From positions 3,968,001 through 4,032,000 of the forward strand of contig NZ_CP029642.1 in NCBI RefSeq assembly GCF_003268655.1: a stretch of 64,000 bases of DNA, read 5' to 3'. Under the pieces are notes generated by a model. The model was not told where the DNA came from, did not search any database, and saw only the letters and a list, made by a program, of their open reading frames with translations. The stretch is from Arthrobacter dokdonellae (GTDB lineage: Bacteria; Actinomycetota; Actinomycetes; Actinomycetales; Micrococcaceae). Both the position numbers and the translations under genes were made by a program. Shown in pieces: positions 36,111 through 45,549 of the stretch; position 1 is the first letter of the stretch, and each line of letters begins with the position of its first letter.

Positions 36111-36704
36111 CCGCCCGGGTGCGGCCACGACCAGAAAACGGCAAAATACTACTGTCATTTTCTCTAATGGAGGCGACTGCCCGGAATATCAAAAGCCGTC
36201 TGCCTGGCTGAAGCGCGGTCTGTTGGGGAAGATTCCCGATGCCCGGAGGATGTCACCGCGCGGGGCAGTGCGGCCGGCCTCCCAATTCTCGGAAACGAAG
36301 GATTTCAAGAATGCATCGAATCGAGAATCCCGGTGCCGGCCGCTCTTCAAGGCGATGCGTCGCCTGGCCGCAAAAAATCGGCTTCACGGCGAAAAAGTGG
36401 CGACCGGCCCCCGGTTCTCACAAATAGTTCTCGAAACGGTACAGTCGAACCAAGGCCCCGAATCGAGTTTTGAGAAGAGAACACCCCACCAGCCCACCGC
36501 ATCGGCTAACGCCAGAGTCTCCACCCGGGACCCTAAACTAGACCTGCAGCTCGACGCCTGAAGAAGACCGGATGCAACAAGGCCTACGAAGACATGATCA
36601 GCGGCAGCAAGTCCAGTGCCCCGTCTTGCACTGTTCCCGGTATGCGTCCGCTTCTTTTGCCGCTGGTAGACCTGCGTCCTTCGGGCAGGGTGGCAAGCGG
36701 CTGA
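36111..36704. repeat. Gene-free stretch with diverged repeat B (36278-36383)
   Basis: No convincing gene. Positions 36278-36383 match repeat A (25903-26006) imperfectly in the same orientation, ending in the same GCCGCAAAAAATCGGCT. The copies lie about 10.4 kb apart around the sugar module. Confidence 0.5.
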
Positions 36705-36899
36705 TCAGTGTCCGGGACTGACGGATTTTAGATATTCCTGCACGTCCGTTTCGCGTACTCGGTAGGAACGGCCGAACCGGATACCGTTCAGCGCACCGGA
36801 CCGTACCAGGCGGTAGACTGTCATCTTTGAAACGCGCATCTGAGCGGCTATCTCCGCAACGGTCAGAAGGTTCGTCGTGATCGGTCGATTTTGTGCCAT
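36705..36899 (-). CDS. Excisionase/BldC-like HTH protein
   Basis: A 64-residue MerR-superfamily single-domain DNA-binding protein (LLTVAEIAAQMRVSKMTVYR, then RFGRSYRVRETDVQEYL). The ATG at 36899 lies outside the neighbouring IS21 element, whose left end starts at 36912. The IS landed 7 bases upstream of the start. Joining across the element puts GGGAG about 15 bases before the ATG, so the insertion removed the native promoter and probably the ribosome site. Could be an excisionase or a small developmental regulator; likely silenced or re-promoted by the IS. Confidence 0.75.
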   Translation of the reverse strand: MAQNRPITTNLLTVAEIAAQMRVSKMTVYRLVRSGALNGIRFGRSYRVRETDVQEYLKSVSPGH

Positions 36900-37057
36900 T
36901 GCAACATTTGCTGTCAACAGCAACTTTAAACTGACCGGTGGCGGCATGTTGGTTTGCCCGGTGGCGGCAAGGCGTTGACCGCTGGCGGCAGGTATTTTTG
37001 GACAGGGTCAGGCGCCCGGGGTGTGCCGGGTTGGTGGGCGCCTGACCGCGATGCGGG

Positions 37058-37849
37058 TTAGTTCATGGGGTGGGTTCCTTTCCCGTTTTGGGCTTGCATG
37101 AGCCGGACTGACTCGCCGCTGGTTTGGCACAGGTGTGCGTGGTGGAGGAGCCGGTCCACGGTGGCGGTGGCTATGGATTTGGGCATGAGCTCGTCGAAAC
37201 CGGAGGGGTGGATGTTGGAGCTGATGGCCAGGGAGCGTTTCTCGTAGGAGGCCTCCACAACCCGGTAGAAGCCCTCGGCGGCGTCGGCGGAGACGGGCAA
37301 AAGGCCGATGTCGTCGATGCAGATCAAATCCACGCTGGTGGCGCGGGTGATGGCCTTGTTGACGCTGTCGTCGATGCGGTGGCGGCGCACGAGCGCGCCG
37401 AGGTCCTCCATGCTCAGCCAGGACACGGACATGCCCTCGTTGATGGCCTGCTGGCCCAGGGCCTCCAGCAGCAGGGTTTTGCCGGTGCCGGAGGGCCCGC
37501 ACGCGATGAGGTTCTCCCGACGCCGCACCCATTCCAGGGTCCGCAGGAACGAGGTGGTCGCCGCCGGCAGGGTCGAGAGCGCCTCGTCCCAGATGTCGAA
37601 GGTTTTCCCGGTGGGGAATCCGGCGCGTTTGCGCCGGGTGGCGAGCATGGACCGGTTCCGGCCTGTTGCTTCGGCTTCGAGGAGCACGCGGACGACTTCG
37701 GTGGGATCCCAGCGCTGGGCCTTGGCGGTGGCGAGGACGTCGGCGACGACGGCGCGGGCGTGCGGCATGCGGGTGGTGCGCATCAGTGCGATGACATGTT
37801 CCACCCCTTGGTCGGCCCGCGGGGCGGGGGTGAGGGTGGTGGCGGTCAT
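37058..37849 (-). CDS. istB: IS21 helper ATPase IstB
   Basis: A 263-residue AAA+ protein with Walker A GPSGTGKTLL and Walker B LICIDDIGLLP, plus the IstB N-terminal helical region. It overlaps istA by 4 bases (ATGA), so the two proteins are made in a coupled way. It assists target capture by the transposase. Confidence 0.95.
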   Translation of the reverse strand: MTATTLTPAPRADQGVEHVIALMRTTRMPHARAVVADVLATAKAQRWDPTEVVRVLLEAEATGRNRSMLATRRKRAGFPTGKTFDIWDEALSTLPAATTSFLRTLEWVRRRENLIACGPSGTGKTLLLEALGQQAINEGMSVSWLSMEDLGALVRRHRIDDSVNKAITRATSVDLICIDDIGLLPVSADAAEGFYRVVEASYEKRSLAISSNIHPSGFDELMPKSIATATVDRLLHHAHLCQTSGESVRLMQAQNGKGTHPMN

Positions 37850-39402
37850 TCGGTGGCTCCTTCAAGGTCGGTGTCATCGCTGGTGCCCGGCTCCGCGGTG
37901 GTGCCAAAGCCGGACCAGGCGCTGGTGCCCTGGCTCAGCCACCGGCCCGGTTCGGTGACGGTGTGGGTCGCGCCGATGGTGCTGGGGGGTTCGCCGGTGG
38001 CGGTGTTGGTGATGATGGAGACCAGGTCCTCGTGGGTGAAGCGCTGGTGCACGGCGGCGGCCCCCAGGCCCTGGTCGACGACATCGTTGCCCATCACCTT
38101 GGCCAGGGTGGCGGCGCGTTCCATTTTGTGGCGGATCTTGTTGGTCCCGGCCGCGGCGGCCTCCTTGAGCCAGAGCGCCGCACCCGCGCCGAGGGCCAGG
38201 AACTCTGCCTCTGCCCTGTTCGTGGGCCGGATGACCCTTTCCAGGGCCCCGGCCGGGGCTGGCGGGAAGTGGTCGTCGTTGATCGCCGGGGTGCCGGGGC
38301 GGGTGCGGGCGTGCCGGGCGACCTCGACCGGGCCGGCGGGCCCGACGTGGACGATGACGACCTCGTCCTCGGTGCCGCGGACCCAGACCCGGTCGCCCAT
38401 GAGGGTGTGCGGGACGGAGTAGCGGGAGTGTTCGTAGGTGACCATGGGCGTGTTCGGCGGGACCTGGCGGGCATGGCCGAAACTGGCCGTCACCGGCACC
38501 GCCGGGACGGGGTGCAGGCGGGGCTGTTCATGGAGGCGGAGCATGTCCTTGGGAATTTCCAGGGTCGCCCGGTGCACCGAGGAATTCACGTCCTCCATGA
38601 ACGCCTCACACGCCGCTTCCAGCTCGGCGAAGGAAGCGTACTCGGGCAGCAGGTTGGTGTCCTTCGGGACGAGGTCGGCCTTGGCGATCTTGACCGCGTT
38701 TTCCACCCCGCCCTTCGAGGCAGGGTCCGCCGGCATGCAGGTCTGGATGGACGTGGAGTAGTGGCGGGCGAACGCGACGATTTGCGGGTTGCGGACCGGG
38801 ATCCCGGCGATGTGCTCGATGGTGACGGTCTTTTCGTTGTCGGTGAGCACGTGGGTCGTGACGCCCCCGATGAGCCGGAACGTCCGATCCAGGGCGGCGA
38901 ACACGCTGGGCATGGTCTTATCGCGCAAGGCGATGACGATCCGGAAGCGTGAGAACGCCAGCCAGGCCACGAACAAGACGGTCTTGACACCGTCCACGAC
39001 GGGGCCGTCCCCGTAATCATATTCGACCCATAGGCCCGGCTCCGGGGACCAGGGACGGTGCACGCGCACGTTCTGCGCCCGGTATTTCGCCTTCAACTCC
39101 GCCACGGTGGTCCGGGTCGTGCGCTCACAGCCGGTGAACCCCAGGGCGAGGAGCTTTTCGTGGACCACGTCGGCGCGGATCTTCCCGCGGGACTGGTCGA
39201 CCCAGGAAATCATCTGTCCCAGGTACGGGTCGGTGAGCCGCCCGCGCTGGCGGGCCACCGGCGCCGCGGCGCCCCCGTCGCGGGCCTTCACATACGACCG
39301 GACCGTGTTGTGCGAGACGCCGCAGATCTTCGCGGCGTCTCGGTACGACCGGGTTAAATCATAAGCAGCTAAAATTTCCATGAACTCTCCTGGAGACTTC
39401 AC
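37846..39402 (-). CDS. istA: IS21 transposase IstA
   Basis: A 518-residue DDE transposase with an N-terminal HTH (TRSYRDAAKICGVSHNTVRS) and an rve catalytic core: WVEYDYGDGP (first Asp), HVLTDNEKTV (second Asp) and KGGVENAVK (Glu). The GTG at 39402 and an in-frame ATG at 39381 (AGGAGAG upstream) are both possible starts; the longer one is given. Confidence 0.95.
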   Translation of the reverse strand: MKSPGEFMEILAAYDLTRSYRDAAKICGVSHNTVRSYVKARDGGAAAPVARQRGRLTDPYLGQMISWVDQSRGKIRADVVHEKLLALGFTGCERTTRTTVAELKAKYRAQNVRVHRPWSPEPGLWVEYDYGDGPVVDGVKTVLFVAWLAFSRFRIVIALRDKTMPSVFAALDRTFRLIGGVTTHVLTDNEKTVTIEHIAGIPVRNPQIVAFARHYSTSIQTCMPADPASKGGVENAVKIAKADLVPKDTNLLPEYASFAELEAACEAFMEDVNSSVHRATLEIPKDMLRLHEQPRLHPVPAVPVTASFGHARQVPPNTPMVTYEHSRYSVPHTLMGDRVWVRGTEDEVVIVHVGPAGPVEVARHARTRPGTPAINDDHFPPAPAGALERVIRPTNRAEAEFLALGAGAALWLKEAAAAGTNKIRHKMERAATLAKVMGNDVVDQGLGAAAVHQRFTHEDLVSIITNTATGEPPSTIGATHTVTEPGRWLSQGTSAWSGFGTTAEPGTSDDTDLEGATE

Positions 39403-39651
39403 AACGAGCCCCTTCCTTCCCGCAATGCAGGTGAATGATCAACGATTGGCATCGCCATCTTCACCCGGAAGGAAGGGGCTCTCCCCGTAACGACACGAGG
39501 GAATGGACAAGGGAATCCCGGCAAACCCCGCCGCCGGCCGGCGGCGTAGAAATGGTCAAAAATACCTGCCGCCAGCGGTCAACGCCTTGCCGCGAACGGT
39601 CAATCAAATTTTCCGTCTCCGGTCAGTTTAGAGTTGCCGCTAACAATTTGC

Positions 39652-40071
39652 TCCCTGAACCTCATTCGTCACTTTGATGTCCCTGTTAACAGTGACGGTT
39701 CCATCGATGCAGCGCACGAGTGGTCACTACCTGTTTTCATGGCTCCCACAATGAGTAATCAAAGAGGACCGAACCATCCCGCAAATCATGCCGCCATTTT
39801 GTGGGCGGGGCTGCGTCGCTCTCTCTTTGGCACAGGCGGAGTTTGACGACTTACGCCATTCAAGGGGTCTCTTTGCCTACGGGCTTGCGATGTTGTACCT
39901 ACGCGCCACTCTCAACAAAGGAACCACTAACAAGACGGGCGCCCGCAACTCCCCCACCCTGGTTATTCGGAACGCGCATGGCTGGATCTGTCAATTTCCG
40001 GAGTCGTCTGCAGGGAGCGTCCAAAGTCCTCTGCACGGCTCAGGAAGGAAGTTGCTGAGACCCGTCCAAGG
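39652..40071. other. No gene recognised (about 420 bp)
   Basis: Sequence between the IS21 target duplication and the LacI remnant. The original upstream region of the HTH gene at 36705-36899 must begin here, including GGGAG on the minus strand near 39651-39655. Nothing else was identified. Confidence 0.4.
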
Positions 40072-40915
40072 CTAAGAGAGCCTCTTGGCCCGGTTGAGGG
40101 CGGGACGAGTGGCCGGCCGATGGTCGTGGAGTCCACGATGCCGGCAAGGGGCGCTTACGCGCGGGCGGTTGCTGCCAAGTGTCGGGGGGGCCGCTCGAGT
40201 CCCCCTGGGGATGAGGGTGGGCATGGCTTTGCGTATACAGACGTCCTTGCCCGGGTTGATCACGAGGTCGATGGCGGTTCCTGCGATTTGGGCCAGGGGG
40301 ACGCGGACCGATGACAAAGGCGTGGAGAGCCGGGGTGAAAGCGGTGTGTCGTTGTATCCGACGAAGGCCAGATCCTCTCCGACGGAAATGCCAAAGTGAT
40401 GGGATGCGGCGATGACGCCCAAGGCGATGTTGTCATTGTCCGCGAACACCGCCGTCGGGCGGCCTGCGTCCCGACCGCGAAGTATGGCCTCCCCGGCCGA
40501 GTACCCGTTTTCTATGCCGTATCCGGCGGCGAGCAGCCATTCGTCGCGTGGAGTGATACCGGCTTCGGCAAAGGCCCGGCACGCGCCCGCCAGACGGCCG
40601 ACTGCGCTGGAGGTGAAGGAGGGGCCGGTCACGACGGCGATGTCCCGGTGGCCCAGATCGATAAGGTGGCGGACGGCGAGGTAGCCGCCCACTTCGTCGT
40701 CGCCGATCGAGGAGGGGCTCACGCCGTCGGTGCGCGGCACGAGTGCGTGCGCGACGCCGCGTTCACGCAGCCGGCGTGGCAGTTCGTCATCTAGTCGGGC
40801 GGTGGCCAGGATCAGCCCGTCGACGTTGCGGTCCAGGAGGGTTTCGGCGGCACGTTGTTCGTCATCTGGATCGTCCCCGCTGGTGGCGACCATGGCGAGG
40901 TAGCCTCCAGTCACG
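40072..40915 (-). pseudogene. LacI-family regulator lacking its DNA-binding domain
   Basis: The sensor domain is well preserved (GYLAMVATSGDDPDDEQRAA, VRHLIDLGHRDIAVVTGPSF, AFVGYNDTPLSPRLSTPLSS and C-terminal LIPRGT). Family similarity stops at about position 40915, and the upstream in-frame sequence to 41052 is unrelated, so the HTH and first strand of the core are gone. A truncated relic of another sugar operon's repressor. Confidence 0.7.
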
Positions 40916-41170
40916 AGAGCTAGTTGTTCCCAACAAAGACACAACCGAAGATGATTTAAACTTCGGCCACTGCGAAAAGGGGCGCCCAGATCGATACTTG
41001 TTCCGATCGCAAGGGAGCTTATCCCAGTAGCTGGGAACACGTGTTTCACCATTAACGGACGCAGCGAGATCTTCTGGTATTCTCACGTGCATGGGTTCAT
41101 TCGTAACCCTAGTGCGCGCTACCGGCGGGACCGGCTGATCGGGCTTCGGTCCGGTCAGAAGTGGTTTTCT

Positions 41171-43252
41171 ATGCGTCGTCTTCTCTCGTTCAGCGGAGCG
41201 CTTGCGCTCATCGTAGTCGCCGCCGGCGCATTTCCCGCGGCTGCATCGGCAGCAACGTCCTCTCCAGCAGCGTGCGTAACCGGCTGCAGCATCACCTTCA
41301 CCTCCTCTGATGGCCAGGCGACCTGGACCGCGCCTGCCGGTGCCGTTGACGTGAAGATGACGGTTGCGGCCGCATCGGGTGTCAATATTCTTGGAGGATA
41401 CGGCGGCCCAGGCGGGAGCGGCGGTACCGTGACAGTCGCGCTCGGACCCAGCGTCTATAACCAGACCCTTCATGTGCTCGCCGGAGCTGTCGGAGTCGGT
41501 GGCAGTTATTCAAATCCCCCGTACGCGCAAGGTGGTGGAGGCAGCTACGTTTCCGTTCCCGGTGCCTTCATTGCCGTCGCCGGTGGTGGTGGCGGCAGCG
41601 GACTGCAGTCCACCGACAACATGTTCAACCCGGGACCTTACGTCCCGGACGTGAAGCTCGCGGGAGGAGAAGGCGGCTTTTCCTCCGCAACGCCCGACGG
41701 CGGATCGGGCCAGGACAGCAACGGCTCTCAAGCATTCGGCACTGGTGCTCGCGGCGCGACACCGGGGGTGGGGCCGCACCCTGCGATGGGCCTTGCCGGC
41801 GCCGACGGCGCTGCCGCATCGGTAGCGACTGACGGCACCATAACGCCCGGCGCCGGCGGCGCTTACACCGGCGTCGGGCAGGCCGCTTCGGACGGCGGCG
41901 GAGGGTACTCGGGCGGCGGATCCGGTGCCTTCGTGATCCAAGATAACCCCGACAGATCTCAAACCCGAACGTTCGGTCCGGGCGGAGGCGGTTCCGGTTT
42001 CCTCGCTGCCGGCCTTTCGGCCCTCGCCACCGGACCAAACCAAGGCGATGGATACATCACCTTCACCTACTCAATCGCCGCACCGGCGGTTCCGGGCGCA
42101 CCGACCGGTCTCGCTGCCACTCCGGACCCTGACTCCGGTGCAGCAATTATCTCCTGGATCGACCCCGCCGATACCGGCGGCTCCGCGATCCTTGACTACC
42201 CGCTGCAACGGAGCACCGACGGAACCACCTGGTCTCCCGACGGCAGCCTTGCCGTCGGGATAGCCAACGGCGCCTATCACGACTACGGCCTCCAGCCCGG
42301 CGTCACCTACTATTACCGGCTGGCCGCGGAGAACGCCGTCGGCGTCGGCCCCTACTCCGCGCCAACCAGAATGGTCTCACAGACGTACCCGGGCGCCATC
42401 GTCGGGCTTACGGCCTCCTCCGGTGATCGCAGCGCCACCCTCACGTGGGGCGCCCCTGCGGACAATGCTGGAACTCCCGTCACCCGCTACGAAGTCCAAT
42501 ACGCCTCCCTCACCAACAACGACATCAGCCCAGCTGCAGTGCCTGATGGCCGCTGGGTGAGCGACTCTACCGCGGCAGTTACGCCATTCAAGCTCACGGG
42601 GCTAAGTAACGACACTGAATATGGTCTCCGCGTCCGCGCAGTCAACGCACAGGGCCCCTCCCGCGACTGGCAGTACACACAGGCCTACCCTCAAGCTCCA
42701 AAGTTCACCTTCTCCCCTTCAATCACCCAGCCCGACGGTTCGGCACTTCCAGGCGGCACCATCAGGCCCAACACTGCAGTCCTCCTATCCCAATCAGGCC
42801 TCCCGGCCGGTGCGAAACTAACCGTCACACTCAGGGGCGGCAGTTCCGCCGGACCGTTCTCCGCAACCCTTGGGACTGCAGTCGCCGGGAGCGACGGCAA
42901 AATAAGCCTATTAGTCACCATCCCGGCAGGGCTCCAATACGGTGACTACGTCCTCACCTCAGAGCTGACCGACGCCGGAGCCGCTGCGCTGCCTTACAGC
43001 GCCTACTTCACGGTCCAGGCCGCCGCCGGCCCCACCGTTCCGGGAACCGACGACGAATCCACCGCCCCGTCGTCGGGCGCAATAACGCCCGTGGTCGCAC
43101 CGACCATCACAGCCGAGACCTCCGCACCCAAGGAAGCCCTCGCCCTCACCGGCCTGTCCGGGGTCACCTGGATCCTTCCGGCAGCAGCTCTGCTGTTCCT
43201 CGCTGGAGCGACTCTACTGCTGCTGGCCCGGCGGCGCGTAACGGGCAGCTGA
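41171..43252 (+). CDS. Cell-surface protein with glycine-rich and fibronectin-III domains
   Basis: About 693 residues from the ATG at 41171. Signal peptide at 1-31 (ending FPAAASA), then a CVTGCSITFTSSDGQATW region and a long Gly-rich domain (about 60-300) with repeats such as GGGGSGF. Two fibronectin type III domains follow (about 305-500; PGAPTGLAATPDPDSGAAII and ADNAGTPVTRYEVQY), then an Ig-like domain. The end is a sorting-type tail: LALTG, a hydrophobic helix and RRR. LALTG departs from LPxTG, but such variants occur in actinobacteria. Probably an anchored adhesin or matrix-binding protein. Confidence 0.75.
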   Translation: MRRLLSFSGALALIVVAAGAFPAAASAATSSPAACVTGCSITFTSSDGQATWTAPAGAVDVKMTVAAASGVNILGGYGGPGGSGGTVTVALGPSVYNQTLHVLAGAVGVGGSYSNPPYAQGGGGSYVSVPGAFIAVAGGGGGSGLQSTDNMFNPGPYVPDVKLAGGEGGFSSATPDGGSGQDSNGSQAFGTGARGATPGVGPHPAMGLAGADGAAASVATDGTITPGAGGAYTGVGQAASDGGGGYSGGGSGAFVIQDNPDRSQTRTFGPGGGGSGFLAAGLSALATGPNQGDGYITFTYSIAAPAVPGAPTGLAATPDPDSGAAIISWIDPADTGGSAILDYPLQRSTDGTTWSPDGSLAVGIANGAYHDYGLQPGVTYYYRLAAENAVGVGPYSAPTRMVSQTYPGAIVGLTASSGDRSATLTWGAPADNAGTPVTRYEVQYASLTNNDISPAAVPDGRWVSDSTAAVTPFKLTGLSNDTEYGLRVRAVNAQGPSRDWQYTQAYPQAPKFTFSPSITQPDGSALPGGTIRPNTAVLLSQSGLPAGAKLTVTLRGGSSAGPFSATLGTAVAGSDGKISLLVTIPAGLQYGDYVLTSELTDAGAAALPYSAYFTVQAAAGPTVPGTDDESTAPSSGAITPVVAPTITAETSAPKEALALTGLSGVTWILPAAALLFLAGATLLLLARRRVTGS

Positions 43253-43505
43253 CCTACTTCACCCAGTCGTTGTAGCCGAATGCCCGGCCGTGGAAGTGCA
43301 CAGGTGGGCACACCGACGGCGACGGCAGTACCCAGGTCCTCGTCATCCGGCCACACCACGCGCCCGTCGAATTGGGCGACAGACCGTTCTAACCCCACCG
43401 ATCCCGCCGTCCAGGTCATTCTTCCGGTTCGGCAATGACACAGACAGGATCCACCCGAGCGACCCTGACTCATCAACCCAGAATCTGATACGAAAATAGG
43501 GTGGG
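43253..43505. other. No gene recognised (about 250 bp)
   Basis: Lies between the surface-protein gene and the IS110 transposase. No gene or terminator identified; it should include the IS110 right-end noncoding region. Confidence 0.35.
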
Positions 43506-44759
43506 TTAGGCCGCCTGGGTGAGTGTCACCTCGTATCCAAGCTGCTTGAGTGCCCTGAGGGCGTGTTGGCGGGTCCTGTCGTTGTTGGCCTGGTCGTATC
43601 GGCGCGGGTGTGGTTCTTCGTAGGCGACGCCGTTGGCGAGCATGTTCCAGATGTCCGTGATGAGTGTGTGTCCGGTGGCGACGATGGCGCGGGGCTTGCC
43701 GCGGCGGTTGGCGATTCTTTTGTAGCGTGTGGGCAGGAAGCCGCCCTTTTGCTTGGCGATGTTCAGCGCGGCCTGCCCGAGGGCGGCCTTGAGGTACTTC
43801 TCGCCCTTGCTGGTCGCGGCGGGCTTGTGGCGGCCGGCGGATTCGTTGTTGCCGGGCGCGACGCCGGCCCAGGAAGCGAGTTGGGCCGAGGTGGGAAACG
43901 CGGCCATGTTCCCGCCTGTTTCGGCGATGATGACTTGGGCGATGGTGGTCTTCACGCCCGGGATCGTGGAGAGCAGTTCGATGTCGGTGCGAAAGGGCGC
44001 AAACGCCTCGGTGATCTGCGCATCGAGGGCGGCCAGGCGTGCCTGCTGGGCGTTCAGCTCGTCCAGGTGGAAGGCGACCATGAACGCGTCGTGTGCGGTG
44101 AAGCGGATCCCGGTGAGGGCCTGCTCCAGCTCGTCGGTCTTGTTCTTCAGCCGGCCCTTGGCCAGGGCGGCCAGCGCCTTCGGGTCGCGTTCACCGCCGG
44201 CCAGGGCGCGCAGGATCAGCGTGGAGGTCACCCCGTCCAGGTCCGAGACCACGGAGGAGAGCTTGCTTCCGGTGCTTTCCAGGTACTTCTCCAGCCGCTG
44301 CAGTTCACTGGCGCGCCCGAAGGTGATCGTGCTGCGGGCCCGGGTCAAATCCCGCAACACCCGGATTGGCGGGGGTGGCACGAACGAAGGTGCGAGCATC
44401 CCCCACGAGGCGGTCTTCGCCAGCCATTGGGCATCGGAAACGTCCGTCTTGCGCCCTGGCAGGTTCCGTGCCTGGCGGGCGTTGACCAGCTGCACCGGGA
44501 CGGTGTCCTCGAGCAGGTAGAAGTACGGCTTCCAATAATCGCTGGTGGACTCCATCACGACCAACTCCAGCTGCGCTTCTTCCAGGAACGCCTTCAGCTT
44601 CATGATCTCCGGCACCGTCGCACCCCAGGTCGTGACCTCGGAATGGTACCGGTTGCGCTGGGTCGAGGGCACCCTCACGCAAACCTTCACATCACTCTTG
44701 GACACATCCATGCCCGCCACACGGCGGTACACCACATCATTCGGATCCTTGGTTCCCAT
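43506..44759 (-). CDS. IS110-family transposase
   Basis: A 417-residue DEDD-type recombinase from the ATG at 44757-44759. The RuvC-like N-terminal domain begins AGMDVSKSDVKVCVRV and continues VVMESTSDYWKP and RKTDVSDAQWLAK. The transposase_20 domain has LLSTIPGVKTTIAQVIIAE and ASWAGVAPGNNESAGRHKP with the catalytic Ser. IS110 elements lack terminal inverted repeats and use an RNA guide from flanking noncoding DNA, so the exact ends could not be fixed. Confidence 0.93.
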   Translation of the reverse strand: MGTKDPNDVVYRRVAGMDVSKSDVKVCVRVPSTQRNRYHSEVTTWGATVPEIMKLKAFLEEAQLELVVMESTSDYWKPYFYLLEDTVPVQLVNARQARNLPGRKTDVSDAQWLAKTASWGMLAPSFVPPPPIRVLRDLTRARSTITFGRASELQRLEKYLESTGSKLSSVVSDLDGVTSTLILRALAGGERDPKALAALAKGRLKNKTDELEQALTGIRFTAHDAFMVAFHLDELNAQQARLAALDAQITEAFAPFRTDIELLSTIPGVKTTIAQVIIAETGGNMAAFPTSAQLASWAGVAPGNNESAGRHKPAATSKGEKYLKAALGQAALNIAKQKGGFLPTRYKRIANRRGKPRAIVATGHTLITDIWNMLANGVAYEEPHPRRYDQANNDRTRQHALRALKQLGYEVTLTQAA

Positions 44760-45071
44760 CACAATCCCTCCAACGGTACAGACATGCTGCGCCCCGGCAC
44801 GGGGTGCGTGCCCGTGAAGGGGAGGGCGGGATAAAACTAAGGAAACTGATACGCGTGCTCGAAGCAACAATCCACGGTGCCCATGGAAGCCCTCCGCGCC
44901 AAGCTAGTCCACAAGCTCAAGGCATCATAGTCGCACCGGCGTCGACGATCACAGACACCACCATCATCACCCCGGCAACACCGCCGGGCAAGGGCACACG
45001 GCGCCACGGAAGCGCACACATTTTCGGCACCCACTGGCGCGGCGAAACCGCCCATTTGCTAGTCCGAAGAT
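44760..45071. other. IS110 noncoding flank, gene-free
   Basis: Upstream of the IS110 transposase and before the integrase remnant. In this family such a region can encode the bridge RNA, but the position of the element end is unknown and no RNA structure was established. The integrase 5' part was probably lost here. Confidence 0.35.
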
Positions 45072-45488
45072 ATGCTGTTCCCTTCTTCCACCGGCACCGT
45101 CCGCAGCCCCCATAATTTTCGAAGGCACTGGCGGGATGCTCGCTCGGGGTCCGGCTTTGAATGGGTCACCCCACACGCGTTCCGGAACTCCGTCGCCACG
45201 CTGATTGACCGTGAATACAGCTCCAAACAAGCGGCCGCCCAACTTGGACATGCCGGGCCGGGCATCACGGAAAAGGACTACATCGCCAAGGCGTCCGAAA
45301 CACCCGACGTCACAGATGCCCTTGGAACAATTCCGCGAGAAATAGGCACCGGTCAATCTGGCCGACCATATGAGGCAAGCGACTCTTCGGCGACGATTTG
45401 GAACCGAAGGTTGGCTTACCAGCCGGGCCCTCTCATGCGCAAAAGACCGTGCTCGACGAAGATGACAGTAGTCAAAGATTCACAGTAG
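45072..45488 (+). pseudogene. Tyrosine recombinase (phage-type integrase), C-terminal remnant
   Basis: The frame holds the last third of an integrase: PSSTGTVRSPHNFRRHWRDA, then TPHAFRNSVATLIDREYSSK (HxxR box) and AAQLGHAGPGITEKDYIAKA (second His and nucleophile Tyr). A stop lies four codons before the ATG and the N-terminal and core-start domains are missing. It may be the integrase that once moved the tRNA-Ala-targeted island; its family similarity supports this only weakly. Confidence 0.72.
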
Positions 45489-45549
45489 TTTGCGTTCAAA
45501 ACGTAGGGTAAACGTCGGGTTGCGAAAAATGTCAAGCTGTGTGGAGTCA

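Larger units (their letters stand above)
36912..39645 (-). mobile_element. IS21-family element with 6-bp target duplication
   Basis: The ends start with TGT and share a long imperfect inverted repeat (left 36912-36938, right 39619-39645), with further inverted repeats inside (around TGCCGCCAGCGGTCAACGCC). ATTTGC flanks both sides directly (36906-36911 and 39646-39651). Length 2734 bp, carrying istA and istB overlapping by 4 bases. Intact and probably active. Confidence 0.93.

Noticed and set aside
37124..38422. Long plus-strand frame (432 codons) opposite istB/istA
   Set aside because: A shadow of the IS21 genes in high-GC DNA; Gly/Val-rich composition with no domain.
43563..44834. Plus-strand frame opposite the IS110 transposase
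   Set aside because: Antisense shadow; the minus strand has all IS110 motifs.
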